Shown here piece by piece: positions 55,575 to 64,000 of a stretch of 64,000 nt of DNA; position 1 is the stretch's first letter; every line of letters begins with the position of its first letter. Position numbers and translations under genes: made by a program. The notes beneath the pieces are model-generated. The model searched no databases, was not told the origin of the DNA, and was given only the letters and a program-made list of their open reading frames with translations. This stretch comes from Anthonomus grandis grandis (Eukaryota; Arthropoda; Insecta; Coleoptera; Curculionidae), in assembly GCF_022605725.1 (NCBI RefSeq), contig NC_065560.1:20265052-20329051 (forward strand), read 5' to 3'.

Positions 55575-56070
55575 TATTATGAAAATGTAAATACGTTAAT
55601 TATTCTGCTAGTTTTTGTACAATTTTATTAGTATTGTGTAGTTAAAGTTGATTCGTAGGGTTTCTTTAGGGTTCTACTTACGTTTGGTTTATTATTTTCA
55701 TCTATAGTGTTTAGTTTTTAGGTAGTTCATCTTGTTTGAGAGCCCCATTTTGGCCCCAATTTAGGTTATTTAGGTTATATTATTGTAAATCCCTGTAGTT
55801 CTAATTTTCTAGAATTTGTATACTTGCTTGCTTTGACTGTCAGTATTCTCCTAAAATTATTGGTCTCTTTGGGCAAAAACAATGAAGATAATTCTAAATA
55901 TTTCGAAACTGTTCCATCGGGTTTTAAAAAGGACGCGCTCAACGCGACAAATCATTCAGTTTTAATTGTTTAGTCAGTTTTTACCTTGGAAACAATTAAA
56001 CGACAGTCAAAGCGAGTTAGGTTAGTGTTTTTGACGTTGACAATAAAAGTGTGTTCCCGAATTTCGTTAC
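55575..56070 (+). repeat. 3' LTR
   Basis: 496 bp, near-identical to 52371-52864. Confidence 0.95.
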
Positions 56071-56075
56071 AATAC

Positions 56076-56690
56076 TATATATACTTACATATACTTTACT
56101 ATATATAAATAATTATTACTATATCTCATATATTTACAGAAATAGTAATAATTATTTATTACTTAGTTTTAAGTAGTTCTTACCACGTATTGCTTGTGTT
56201 CGTGATCGTAGTGTTACATTACAACCTGCAAATCAAAATTAATTAAACTTAAGACTCTTATAATCGAATAAATCTTTGAAAATTTGAACTTTTTGCCTTT
56301 ACGCTATGTACAGGATGTGATTGAAATAATGTAAAAAAATTCGGGGTAGGGAGGTGATAGTACTTCAAAAAATAGTTAAAAAAATTCCTATAAGTATAGG
56401 ACGGAAAATACATATTATTAAGGAAGTTAGGGCCACTGAAATGCAGAGCCGCCAACAGCCAAGATGGCTCCCGGGACTATTTAAGTATATTTATTGCATA
56501 TTTATTGTGTAGTTATTGCAACGAAATTAAGCTTAAAAAATTACATACTAATGGTCGCATATTAGGTCGTATAATTATATAAAATTGGTTGAGGTAGGTT
56601 GAATATATAAAATTTTAAAGCAAATAGGTAAAGCTTATTGATGTGGGGAACAAGAAAAACGAGAACAAACAAATAACTGAAATAAATCAA
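56076..56690. other. No gene recognised
   Basis: AT-rich, with a TATATA tract at the left and no protein motif. GTACAGGATGTGATTGAAAT at 56309 may be a lone mariner-like end. Confidence 0.45.
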
Positions 56691-56732
56691 AAGACAACAA
56701 CACAAAGTCTCGGTGTCGAAAATTTTATTTTA

Positions 56733-56772
56733 TGAGTCAAAGTATATTTCGCTCCTAAGAGCATCATCACAC
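56733..56772 (-). ncRNA. Hammerhead-ribozyme-like motif of the Penelope element
   Basis: Minus strand: GUGAUGA (consensus CUGAUGA), U, stem GCUC-UUAG-GAGC, then GAAAUAUAC. The same plan (extra U, UUAG loop, GAAA) occurs at 26185-26220. Penelope-like elements are known to carry such ribozymes. The first base change probably kills activity. Confidence 0.45.
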
Positions 56773-56980
56773 CTAAAAAATTATGTAAACAAAACAAACA
56801 AAATTACAAAAACACTATAAAGAAAAGCATAAAATATACCTTAAAAAGGTTACACGACCGACTGGGTCAATTATAGATACACACTGAAAGGTAAACTATA
56901 AGTTTAAAAAACTGGCGCCACAAATATGCAATAACAACAATATAGGACTCGAATACAAGAAAAATATTTTAAAAATAAAA

Positions 56981-57065
56981 AGGAACCATCGAGATTTGAA
57001 CCTACAGCCTCACAGCAAAACTGGTAAGGTTTACTTTGTTGACCGCTAGCCCACACCGTTCTTGC
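56981..57065 (-). other. tRNA-like sequence with Pol III boxes
   Basis: Minus strand: A-box-like TGGGCTAGCGGTCAACA (rc of about 57037-57053) and B-box GGTTCAAATCTC (rc of 56991-57002), followed by an end GATGGTTCC that partly pairs with the 5' GAACGGT, then T-runs (TTTTTATTTTT). It looks like a decayed tRNA or the head of a tRNA-derived SINE placed between the endonuclease and the hammerhead-like core. Confidence 0.55.
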
Positions 57066-57159
57066 GGTATTTTGAAAAGAAAGGAGGGGACTAGATAACA
57101 TTATTAAAAATGAGTCCTGGCTCTAAATTAAACACGTCGTTAACACAAGTCAAAACTGG

Positions 57160-57541
57160 GCTCTTCTTCGCACTTGTAATCTCTAGCTTCTCTAGAAGAT
57201 CGAACTTTTTGCCCTTCTCGTAGTCATGAACCACTTTCACGTTATTGGGATAGGAAAAATTATAAATTTGACAATAAATAATTGGCCAACGCTGACTTGG
57301 TCTCGATAGTGTCGGTGTCTTTAAACTTGTTCACCAGACCTAGATGTTCTTGTACTCCCGTTGAAATTTTCCTCCCAGACTGTCCCACATAAATTGCAGG
57401 GCAATTGGGACTATGCCAACTATAAACTCCCGATTTTGAAAGCGGATCTGGCTTATACAATGGTTTAACCAGATTTCTTTTTAAGGAATTAGAAGTTTTA
57501 AAAGCGATTGGGCTGTTAAAAGGTTTAAAGAATTTTGCCAC
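57160..57541 (-). pseudogene. Penelope-like GIY-YIG endonuclease domain
   Basis: KPLYKPDPLSKSGVYSWHSP then CPAIYVGQSGRKISTGVQEH (about 57330-57450). This is the GIY-YIG nuclease fused to the C-terminus of Penelope-type reverse transcriptases, here with GVY and YVG for the two signature triplets and the catalytic Arg (SGRK) and Glu positions in place. The segment before it (MAKFFKPFNSPIAFKTSNSL) is the usual linker from RT. The domain runs to a frame break near 57270; KSALANYLLSNL is near the end. The nuclease nicks the target for priming. Confidence 0.85.
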
Positions 57542-57799
57542 CTGTTGGGAAATACCTCCAAAGTAAGTTAAATATCTAAAATTTTTATTATTACGCTCCC
57601 TTTTCTTCTGATACGAAAGTTTGTACTTTAAAAAACTTAAAATATAGAGTCTGATAGAGGATAGAGAAAAGTTACTGTTGATTGCAATGGATTGTATTAT
57701 ATCATACTCTTTTTTAAAGGCTGCATTGGGGAGAGGTTAATTAAATAATCTATAGATGAGAGAGTTAAAACAAAGTTTACAGAATAGAAAAATTTTAAA

Positions 57800-58018
57800 A
57801 AACACAACTATAATCAAATGGCAAGATTCAACAATCTTGTGCAAAGAAACGTCGTCGATGCACTGAAAAAGATTGAAACTCTGGCAGATAGAAGGAATAA
57901 GATTTACTCTTCATTTCTTGACCCATTTGAAATGTATTCTGATGCTCAATTTATTAAATTATATAGATTAAGCAAACCTATTACGATTCAATTGATGTGC
58001 TCCAGGGAGACTGTGTAA
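57800..58018 (+). pseudogene. PIF/Harbinger-4 transposase N-terminus
   Basis: MARFNNLVQRNVVDALKKIE then SSFLDPFEMYSDAQFIKLYRLSKPITIQL. The DPFEMYSD..F...YRLSK pattern is that of HARBI1-type N-termini. It ends at a stop after SRETV; nothing of the catalytic domain follows. The start at 57818 is consistent with family start sites. Confidence 0.6.
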
Positions 58019-58019
58019 T

Positions 58020-58599
58020 CTGTCCGCTACTTTTATTCACAAGGCTTGTGCAGTTTTAGCTGAAAAATCTTTGAATCGGTGAATTTGTCCGACTTTAATT
58101 CCGAGTGCTCTGCCATAAATAAAATTAGTTCTTTCTTTTGCTCACTCGACACAAAGTCGCAATATTTTTTATTTTTTGAATCCAACTTAAAAAACAAAAA
58201 ATCAAATCGAAAAACCCAAGAAACGCCATGAAAAAACCTCAAAATTCCCTGATGTTTTTAAACTTAAATTTTAGGTTAGGTTAAAAAATCTTTATCGCGT
58301 TTGACATGGCCTTCAATAGCACTCGACTTTGCTGCTACGTTGCCACTACATTTCATGTTCGTATGCGAATGAAATTTCGAATGCTGTTCAAAAATACACT
58401 TGACTCTGGCCAACTTCTGCTGCTCGACTTTGTTCGCATTCGAAGATTCTCGCATGTTTTCAAAAATACGGCCCCAGGTCTGGAGCGCGCCAAGCTCATT
58501 TCAGTTTTACTCACGTTTCGGTGTATAGGGTGGAGTTAAAAGAAATAGTTGTGGATTTTATTGATTGTGTGAAGAATAAAATGTCTAATCGAAATATTT
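58020..58599. other. No gene recognised
   Basis: Mixed composition. The stretch 58310-58500 is less AT-rich but has no motif I can name. Confidence 0.45.
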
Positions 58600-58879
58600 G
58601 TTCAGTGGATAGTTGTGAAAGCCGTATGACAGATCAGATATCAGATCATTTAATGTAGGTGATCATGTTTGGCGTAAGAACAAAGTTTTATCTAGCGCTG
58701 TTGATAAGTTTACTTCTAAACTAGTTCCCAAGTATGTACACAGTATTGTCCGCAAAAAGTTGTCAAATCTGGTTTATATTTTGTCTAATGAAGATAGTTC
58801 TAATGCCGGTAAATGGTATATTAAAGACTTAAAGCCTTTTAATAATGGTCTTGATGATGATTCCAATTCTTTGGAATAG
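58600..58879 (+). pseudogene. Integrase C-terminal domain of an LTR retrotransposon
   Basis: FNVGDHVWRKNKVLSSAVDK then FTSKLVPKYVHSIVRKKLSN and GKWYIKDLKPF, ending at a stop at about 58878. The GD-VW-----L-----F--KL-PK--G pattern is the GPY/F-type C-terminal domain of gypsy integrases. It lies on the same strand as the LTR at 60304. Everything upstream of it in pol is missing. Confidence 0.75.
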
Positions 58880-60290
58880 TTGTATTTGGAAATTATGTAT
58901 ATATTGTTATCTTCACTCAGATTCCTGCTTCTAGTATTGACATCATTCTGGAATTTCTACCATTTGTTATTTTTTTGATGTTATAATCTGGTCATTTGGG
59001 CCATATTTTATTTTTTTTGGTATAACCTAATAGTGGTTATGTACAGTATGTCATAAACTTGACGTTTTAATTTTTATAGCCGAAGGCTATGTTTTGATGG
59101 TTGTTATAAACTGTATATGGTTATACACCATACGAAGGCCAACAATTGATGGTTGTCATACTCCATAAATGAGTATACACTTTATGTCAGTTTTGACTTT
59201 TTTTTTTGGCCGTATTTTGTGGGTTGTTATAACCTAGTGGTGGTTATAAACCCATTGTCAACTTTGACTGTTTGAGGTTATATTTTTGGCCTATTTACCT
59301 TGTCGGGGTCAGTAAACCTGACAGAGGATGAACATTACTGTTCAGTCTGTTCATAATTGGATTTTGTCCAATTTTTTTTATCACAGAATGCTGTGATGAA
59401 AAACCAATAGTAGATTTGTTTTTTAGTTGGTGTGGTCTCGACCATGGTCGGATTATTAGAGGACTATACGAAGGTATCCTTCCTCACCTCAAATTAATTT
59501 GGATATTTATGTGGGTGAGTCAAATGAAAAACAAATTCTATCGAAGCTTTAGATTATGGCTGTATATGCTGTAAGATATATCTAGTGCCGTTCAGAAATG
59601 GATTTGGGGGCACATGGAATTTTGTAGTGGGTAAATAATGTGGCAATCGATATTGCTGTTATGAATTTTGTCCATGTGTTTATTATCTGGTGCTTGAGTT
59701 ATCTCAGCCAGTTTTCTTTCTAGTTGCTGGAATCCGCCATCTAAAAAGGGTAGTTTTTTTTGTTACACACAACACCATCTCTTGGTGAGAAGTTGATCGC
59801 AACTTCCATGAGTGTTCCCCTAGGTTGGAGTTCTATAGTAACTGATTTCTATGTTAGAATTAAATGTCATGAGTGTATATAATTTTAGCTTAAGTTTTGA
59901 TTTAAGTTTAAGTTAGGTTAGTTTTATAGTACTTCTGTATTCTCAAGATCACTATTGTCTTACCAACTTGTGTCCTTCCTCGATATTAAGAGTTTCCTTA
60001 TTTATGTCCATACCGATTGTGTCTTCCTTTAGGAACGGGTGATACACGTAGTTATCCTGAATTGAGTTAATACGAGAAGATGTCATTTTTAGAAATAATT
60101 TGTATATCTAAATTGTGGAACAGATAATTAACAGAATTGTTTGTTATTTAGTAAGGGATAATAATTATCCGGGAATTTTTCTTTGGTATTATTAGATATT
60201 GGTAACTAGTATAGTTTAAACTTTTTTATTAAGACTTTTGATGTTGAAAAAAAAAATCAATTATTTCATAGCTAATTTTTTTTCTTCAAG
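58880..60290 (+). other. Long 3' region with palindromic repeats
   Basis: 1.4 kb between the pol end and the polypurine tract without a protein motif, unusually long. Between 58980 and 59280 the motif GGTTRTTATAAACC/GGTTATAAACC and its inverted form TATAACC recur at least four times with spacing near 70-100 bp, together with GTCA[A/G]...TTTGAC. This could be a regulatory or RNA-packaging array. Confidence 0.5.
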
Positions 60291-61449
60291 GAGGGGGGTA
60301 AATGTAGCGTTTTATTTTTCTATTTCTTATGTTCACTAACGCTCCATTGATATTTCATTAATTTCAATAATTATATTAATCATTTCAGTCAACTTCTTTT
60401 ATCGATATTTCTTTAAGTTCACACAGTCAATGACACATTACTACTGTAACGCATCACTCTCCTGGTTTTATTATTCATGCTTTCTGTTGACGGTCCGTCA
60501 CTCTTCTGGTTGGTCTTGATTGATGTTTTCTCTGATTGGATTGACATTGACAGCTCAGGCGAGAGGTGGGGTCGTAACTTATTTAGTCGGTACTGCATCC
60601 ATTTTTCGAGGACTTGTTCCCGTGTCACAGGTAGAAGCGCACGTAAAAGGCCAGTTTTTTATTTCCGAAGTCTGTGAAGCAGGAAGTGGCCAATATGGTT
60701 TGTAATTTATAGTCCTTAATCTTGTTTTTATTAGTTATTGCATATTCCCAGTCCGGATAGCTAAGCTACAAGTGGCATACATTCACAGCCTCGATTTTGG
60801 AGGCCAGCCGTTCATTTCTTGGAGGAATATACAGGCCTGTTTATTCCATTTATTTAAATATTATTAACCATAGATTTGTCTCACATATTTAAATTTTTAT
60901 TAATATACCTTTAATTTCAATTTATTGCTACATACTGCATTATGATATTTAATCAATATCATAATTTAATATGTCAATTTCCTATCTATAATTTTAGTTA
61001 TTTTGTATTCAGTATTTTCAGTACCTTTTTTGGTAGTTAAGTAGATATAACTCGGTTAAGGCTGATATGCCTTAGGTAAAAAGGTTCATGAACTTTCCCC
61101 TGCGTAATACAAATATTTACAAAAAACCTTAATAATTGCAATTTATTTTTCAAGTGCTGAAATCTACCTAGTAGCTTAATCATAATTTAAATGTTACTTT
61201 TGACAAACTTATTTTATTTAATCATATCAACATTATTCATATTTTAATTCATAATAAATTATTAACATTTAACAGATTAGAACATGAGGTGTATATTATC
61301 TTTGATGTAAATATAATTTGGTTGTATTGTTAAGATATTTTTTTTGCCTCTTTAAATCTACTTTATCCAGGGTCATTTAATTGTTAATTGAAACCTATAT
61401 ACCAAGTTTTTTCTTAGTTTTCTCTCATTTATAAAAAAAAAAAACTAAG
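60286..61449 (+). repeat. Polypurine tract and LTR
   Basis: AAGGAGGGGGGTAAA (60288-60302) is followed by TGTAGCGTTTTATTTT. The LTR would span about 60303-61449 and is followed at once by TGGCGCCCTATTAT, a primer-binding-like site. Having a polypurine tract before and a PBS after the same LTR implies a tandem (LTR-internal-LTR-internal) arrangement. Right limit by inference. Confidence 0.5.
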
Positions 61450-61588
61450 TGGCGCCCTATTATTTAGTAGTTATAATCAAGATTATATTTTTTAATAGCC
61501 AGTCATGAGTGAACCTTCGAACAATCCCAAGCCTCCAATAATTCTGAGCTACCGTCTGCAAACTCTTGGCAAAATAGTAACACTGTAA
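61450..61588 (+). pseudogene. PBS and start of gag of an LTR element
   Basis: TGGCGCCCTATTAT at 61451 followed by an ATG at 61504 (MSEPSNNPKPPIILSYRLQT) and a stop after about 27 codons. A gag N-terminus of this kind is plausible but unproven. It is cut off by the minus-strand non-LTR element from about 61590. Confidence 0.35.
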
Positions 61589-61589
61589 A

Positions 61590-62880
61590 GTTAACGCCGC
61601 AATACTTTAATTGATATAATTGATAAACTCTTCCTGATTAACATTTAGTTTATTTTTTTTGTAGAGGTCAATTTTTTCATTTGAGGTTGATTTTGTAAAA
61701 GCCACGGAGTTAGAAAAAAATGAGTTTAGGTCTACTGCATTATTTAGTGTTTCTGGTAAAGGATTGTTTTTAGTTTTTGTAAAATTAAGTTTTTTAGCGG
61801 TATTCTAAAAATCTTTACCTTTTTTTAAAAAAAATTGTTTGAAATATGCCGTTTTCTCTATACTTATGGCATGTTTAGTGAAATTTCGAAGCTGTCTGTA
61901 GTAATTTAAATTCCCAGGAGTTTTCTGTTTTAAATATTTGTGACGTGCCTTATCTCTAAGTTTCAATAAAAATTTTATATTGCTCGTGATCCAGGGAGTA
62001 AAAGGTTTCTCTTGTAATATTGTAGTTTTAAAAGGTGCATATTTATTAATTAAGTAAGTAATATTATTTTTTAGTATTGCAATTTTTTTACTAATATTAT
62101 AAGTATAATATATATCATGCCACGGGAGTTGTTCTGCCTCATTTTTAAAAGCTATGGTATTAGTTTTTGCATAGTCACGATATTTTATAACTTTTTTATA
62201 TGCTTGATATTTAGGAATATTTAGCTCTATATATGTTAGGTTATGATCAGTTACACTCTCTGGCATGTATACAGATTTGGCATTCATGTATTCAAGGTTA
62301 TCACTAATTATTATTAGATCCAAAAGGGTAGATGTATTTGAGGTAGAAGTATTTATTCTAGTTGGATCCATTATTTTCTAACAAAGATTAAACGTTTCTT
62401 TTTAAATTTTTGAGTAATTGTAGTTTATTTTAATAAGTCTATATTAAAGTCACCAAAAAGAATTACACTATCATAATATGGTACAGAGACACTTAACATG
62501 TCCTCAAAAAAATCAAGAAACCTAGATGTATTCGTAGAAGGAGGCTTGTATAGATTTGTAACAAGTATATTTTTTTTATTCAACGTAAATTTAAAATTGA
62601 GATACTCAAAGTCATCTGTGGCATCTTCAAATGTGACTAACAAAAATTTTATATGTTTTTTTACGTAAATGCCCAAACCTCCTCCACGAGAACCCCGATC
62701 TTTTCTTAAAAAATTGTATCCTGGAATATTAAAATATAGAGTGTCATCCTCAGGAGTAAGCCATGTTTTTGAAATCCCCAATATATCAAAATTAAAGTCA
62801 GAGGCATAATTTACAAATTCATCAAAGCCTGTTTTTATAGAACGTATGTTTACGTGACTAACACTGAACACAGTGTGCAC
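61590..62880 (-). pseudogene. Non-LTR ORF2: endonuclease and linker
   Basis: 62425-62880 encodes the endonuclease start: SVSHVNIRSIKTGFDEFVNY (catalytic Asn), ILGISKTWLTPEDD (catalytic Glu region), GYNFLRKDRGSRGGGLGIYV (family signature) and LYKPPSTNTSRFLDFF, then ILFGDFNIDLL (Asp and Asn). A short frameshift near 62370-62425 leads to MDPTRINTSTSNTSTLLDLI and ESVTDHNLTYIEL (Asp-His of the active site, about 62245), then the basic linker (FTPWITSNIKFLLKLRDKAR) to 61805. Beyond a stop it goes on to NNAVDLNSFFSNSVAF near 61700. CR1/Jockey-type. Endonuclease motifs look complete except for the one frameshift. Confidence 0.88.
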
Positions 62881-63300
62881 CTGCTGATCTTACATGGTAC
62901 TATCATTCGCCATCACAGAATAAATACCCCAAGTCACCCCACCGACCGCGTTCGCTAAAGTTTCCGCCCATTAAAAACCATATAGAAAGCCCACCACTCC
63001 CCAAATGTAATAGAAATAAAAAATATATATCAAGCACATACCTATTCCTAATAAATCTCGATAATAGACCTAAAGAACTTAAGTAAAAACAGAATAGCTC
63101 TACCATAATGATAAAAGAGCACTTTGGTCCCGCAAGCATAGACTACAAATAAACCGATCAAGTGATTAGAAATAAAAATATCACTGCAAAGCAATGCTTT
63201 TTATGACCACCAAAACCAATAAAAATAATCACCTTTGAAATTAAAGTACCTATCATATTGAAAGTGTATATAATCATTAAACGTACCTTTATTTTTTGTT

Positions 63301-63950
63301 TTAATCGGCAGTCACATACTCATTAACAAGGTCTTGTAACTTTTTTTCGGGGTCGACACAAAACGTTTGGTTTTCTACCATCACAAACACTCTACCCCTA
63401 GAAGTCCAGCACAAGTTTTTATATTTATTTCTCGCGATTTTAAAAATTTTACCCATCTCAGGAGTTAGAACTTCGGTTATTAAAATAGGTTGACCTTTTA
63501 GCCTTTTTTTATTAAAAAACACGTCGTCCCGGAGCCACCTATGGCAAAACGATACTAACACCGGCCTGGGCTTCTCGGAATTTGCTTTTTTCTGTCCAAT
63601 GCGATGAGCAAAATTTATTTCGGCCTTTGTAATTTTAACACCAATCTTGGTTGAAATTGTTTTAATAACAAAGGCATATAGGTCGTCTTGTAGTTCATTT
63701 ATACCGTGCAGTAAAATACTGTTCTGGTTTGTTGACATGCACAGCGTATTGGTTTGCTTTAGCGACGCAATATCCGACTTAAGGTTTTCAATGCTATCCA
63801 AAACTGATTTTCAAAGTCTTGAAACCTTTTGTTTAAAGAGACAACTGCCTCTATGTCTTCGGAAAAATCGGTGGATGTTGATTTCCCTCTGGTCCTAGCC
63901 CCAAGATCTTTTTTAAAACCTTTCAGTTGCGTGTCAAATTTTAGCGCCAT
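63301..63950 (-). pseudogene. Non-LTR ORF1 (coiled coil, RRM-like)
   Basis: 63759-63950 starts MALKFDTQLKGFKKDLGART and is helical. One frameshift near 63800 leads to MDSIENLKSDIASLKQTNTL (coiled coil), SILLHGINELQDDL, INFAHRIGQKKANSEKPRPV and LVSFCHRWLRDDVFFNKKRL, the nucleic-acid-binding fold with the HR-G------PRPVLV signature. It continues to LQDLVNEYVTAD and a stop at 63303. RNA-binding partner of the ORF2 product downstream. Confidence 0.85.
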
Positions 63951-64000
63951 TTCTTCTAACCTCTTCGTAGGTTTTTGTATTTTTGCTTAACCATGATTAC

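Larger units (their letters stand above)
52371..56070 (+). mobile_element. Young, internally deleted Ty3/gypsy LTR retrotransposon (412/mdg1-like)
   Basis: 3.7 kb with near-identical LTRs, a candidate 5-bp duplication AATAC (52366-52370, 56071-56075), a primer-binding site after the 5' LTR (TTGGTGTCAGAAGT, 52867-52880), gag, protease and an integrase C-terminus. Reverse transcriptase, RNase H and the integrase core are missing. Confidence 0.93.
56690..57790 (-). mobile_element. Penelope-like element, 3' part
   Basis: The minus strand carries the GIY-YIG endonuclease end of the ORF and a 3' region with a tRNA-like stretch and a hammerhead-like core. The upstream RT is absent or unrecognisable. 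Confidence 0.8.
61590..63950 (-). mobile_element. Non-LTR retrotransposon 5' half (ORF1 plus endonuclease)
   Basis: On the minus strand: ORF1, a short spacer, then the endonuclease and linker of ORF2. The reverse transcriptase is missing, so the junction at about 61590 is a breakpoint rather than a normal 3' end. The 5' end may lie beyond the window. Confidence 0.8.

Noticed and set aside
60477..60705. Two overlapping short frames in the LTR region
   Set aside because: Lie within the LTR; no motif and AT-independent chance frames.
1..64000. CRISPR array, operons or phage
   Set aside because: No direct repeats with regular unique spacers; introns, non-LTR and mariner elements show a eukaryotic genome.

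Overview
The window looks like a piece of an AT-rich insect nuclear genome, possibly a beetle, built almost entirely from transposable elements nested in one another. The evidence for an insect is the mix of elements: DD41D mariners with long inverted ends, PIF/Harbinger elements with MADF-type accessory genes, an errantivirus-like LTR element with an env-like ORF, Jockey/CR1-, I- and RTE-like non-LTR fragments, a Penelope-like fragment and Mutator-like fragments. The host-type genes also have introns of 59-69 bp. I cannot name the species. Only one ordinary cellular gene is well supported: a two-exon C-type lectin domain gene on the minus strand at 32520-32994.

Layout. 216-8421: a proposed DNA transposon (inverted ends beginning CTGCCGTGTTAATTG, candidate 4-bp duplication TATG) carrying a decayed transposase-like gene. 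That gene is split by a non-LTR element (itself hit by a 607-bp CACAG...CTGTG transposon), by an apparently intact mariner (2817-5608) and by an I-like tail. 9599-12147: a decayed mariner containing a Mutator-like fragment. 12491-15081 and 15129-17855: two adjacent PIF/Harbinger elements. 17890-20709: an RTE-like endonuclease fragment and a mariner. 20776-29050: an errantivirus-like element with both LTRs. 29370-32405: an inverted-repeat segment and a Mutator-like pseudogene. 32520-32994: the lectin gene. 34004-41335: two more mariners, mariner ends, and a promoter-bearing, LTR-like segment at 37258-38420. 42619-43694: a third Harbinger. 44330-49100: LTR-like debris and two head-to-head non-LTR elements. 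49746-52184: a mariner with a non-LTR insertion flanked by a 13-bp duplication. 52371-56075: a young, internally deleted gypsy element. 56690-58015: a Penelope-like fragment with a tRNA-like stretch, then a Harbinger N-terminus. 58600-61590: pol end, long 3' region, LTR, primer-binding-like site and gag start of another LTR element. 61590-63950: a non-LTR ORF1 plus endonuclease on the minus strand.

The most interesting structural signals are these. (1) In the first two Harbinger elements the transposase and MADF genes are interlocked on opposite strands, each with exons inside the other's intron, at the same splice sites in both elements. (2) The TATG-flanked element gives a possible transposon origin to a widespread uncharacterised insect protein family. 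(3) One mariner has an intact two-exon transposase and roughly 630-bp inverted ends. (4) Hammerhead-ribozyme-like cores occur at three places, one of them in the Penelope-like element. (5) The 494-bp LTRs at 52371 and 55575 are almost identical although most of pol is missing, so the element was probably moved by proteins supplied from elsewhere.
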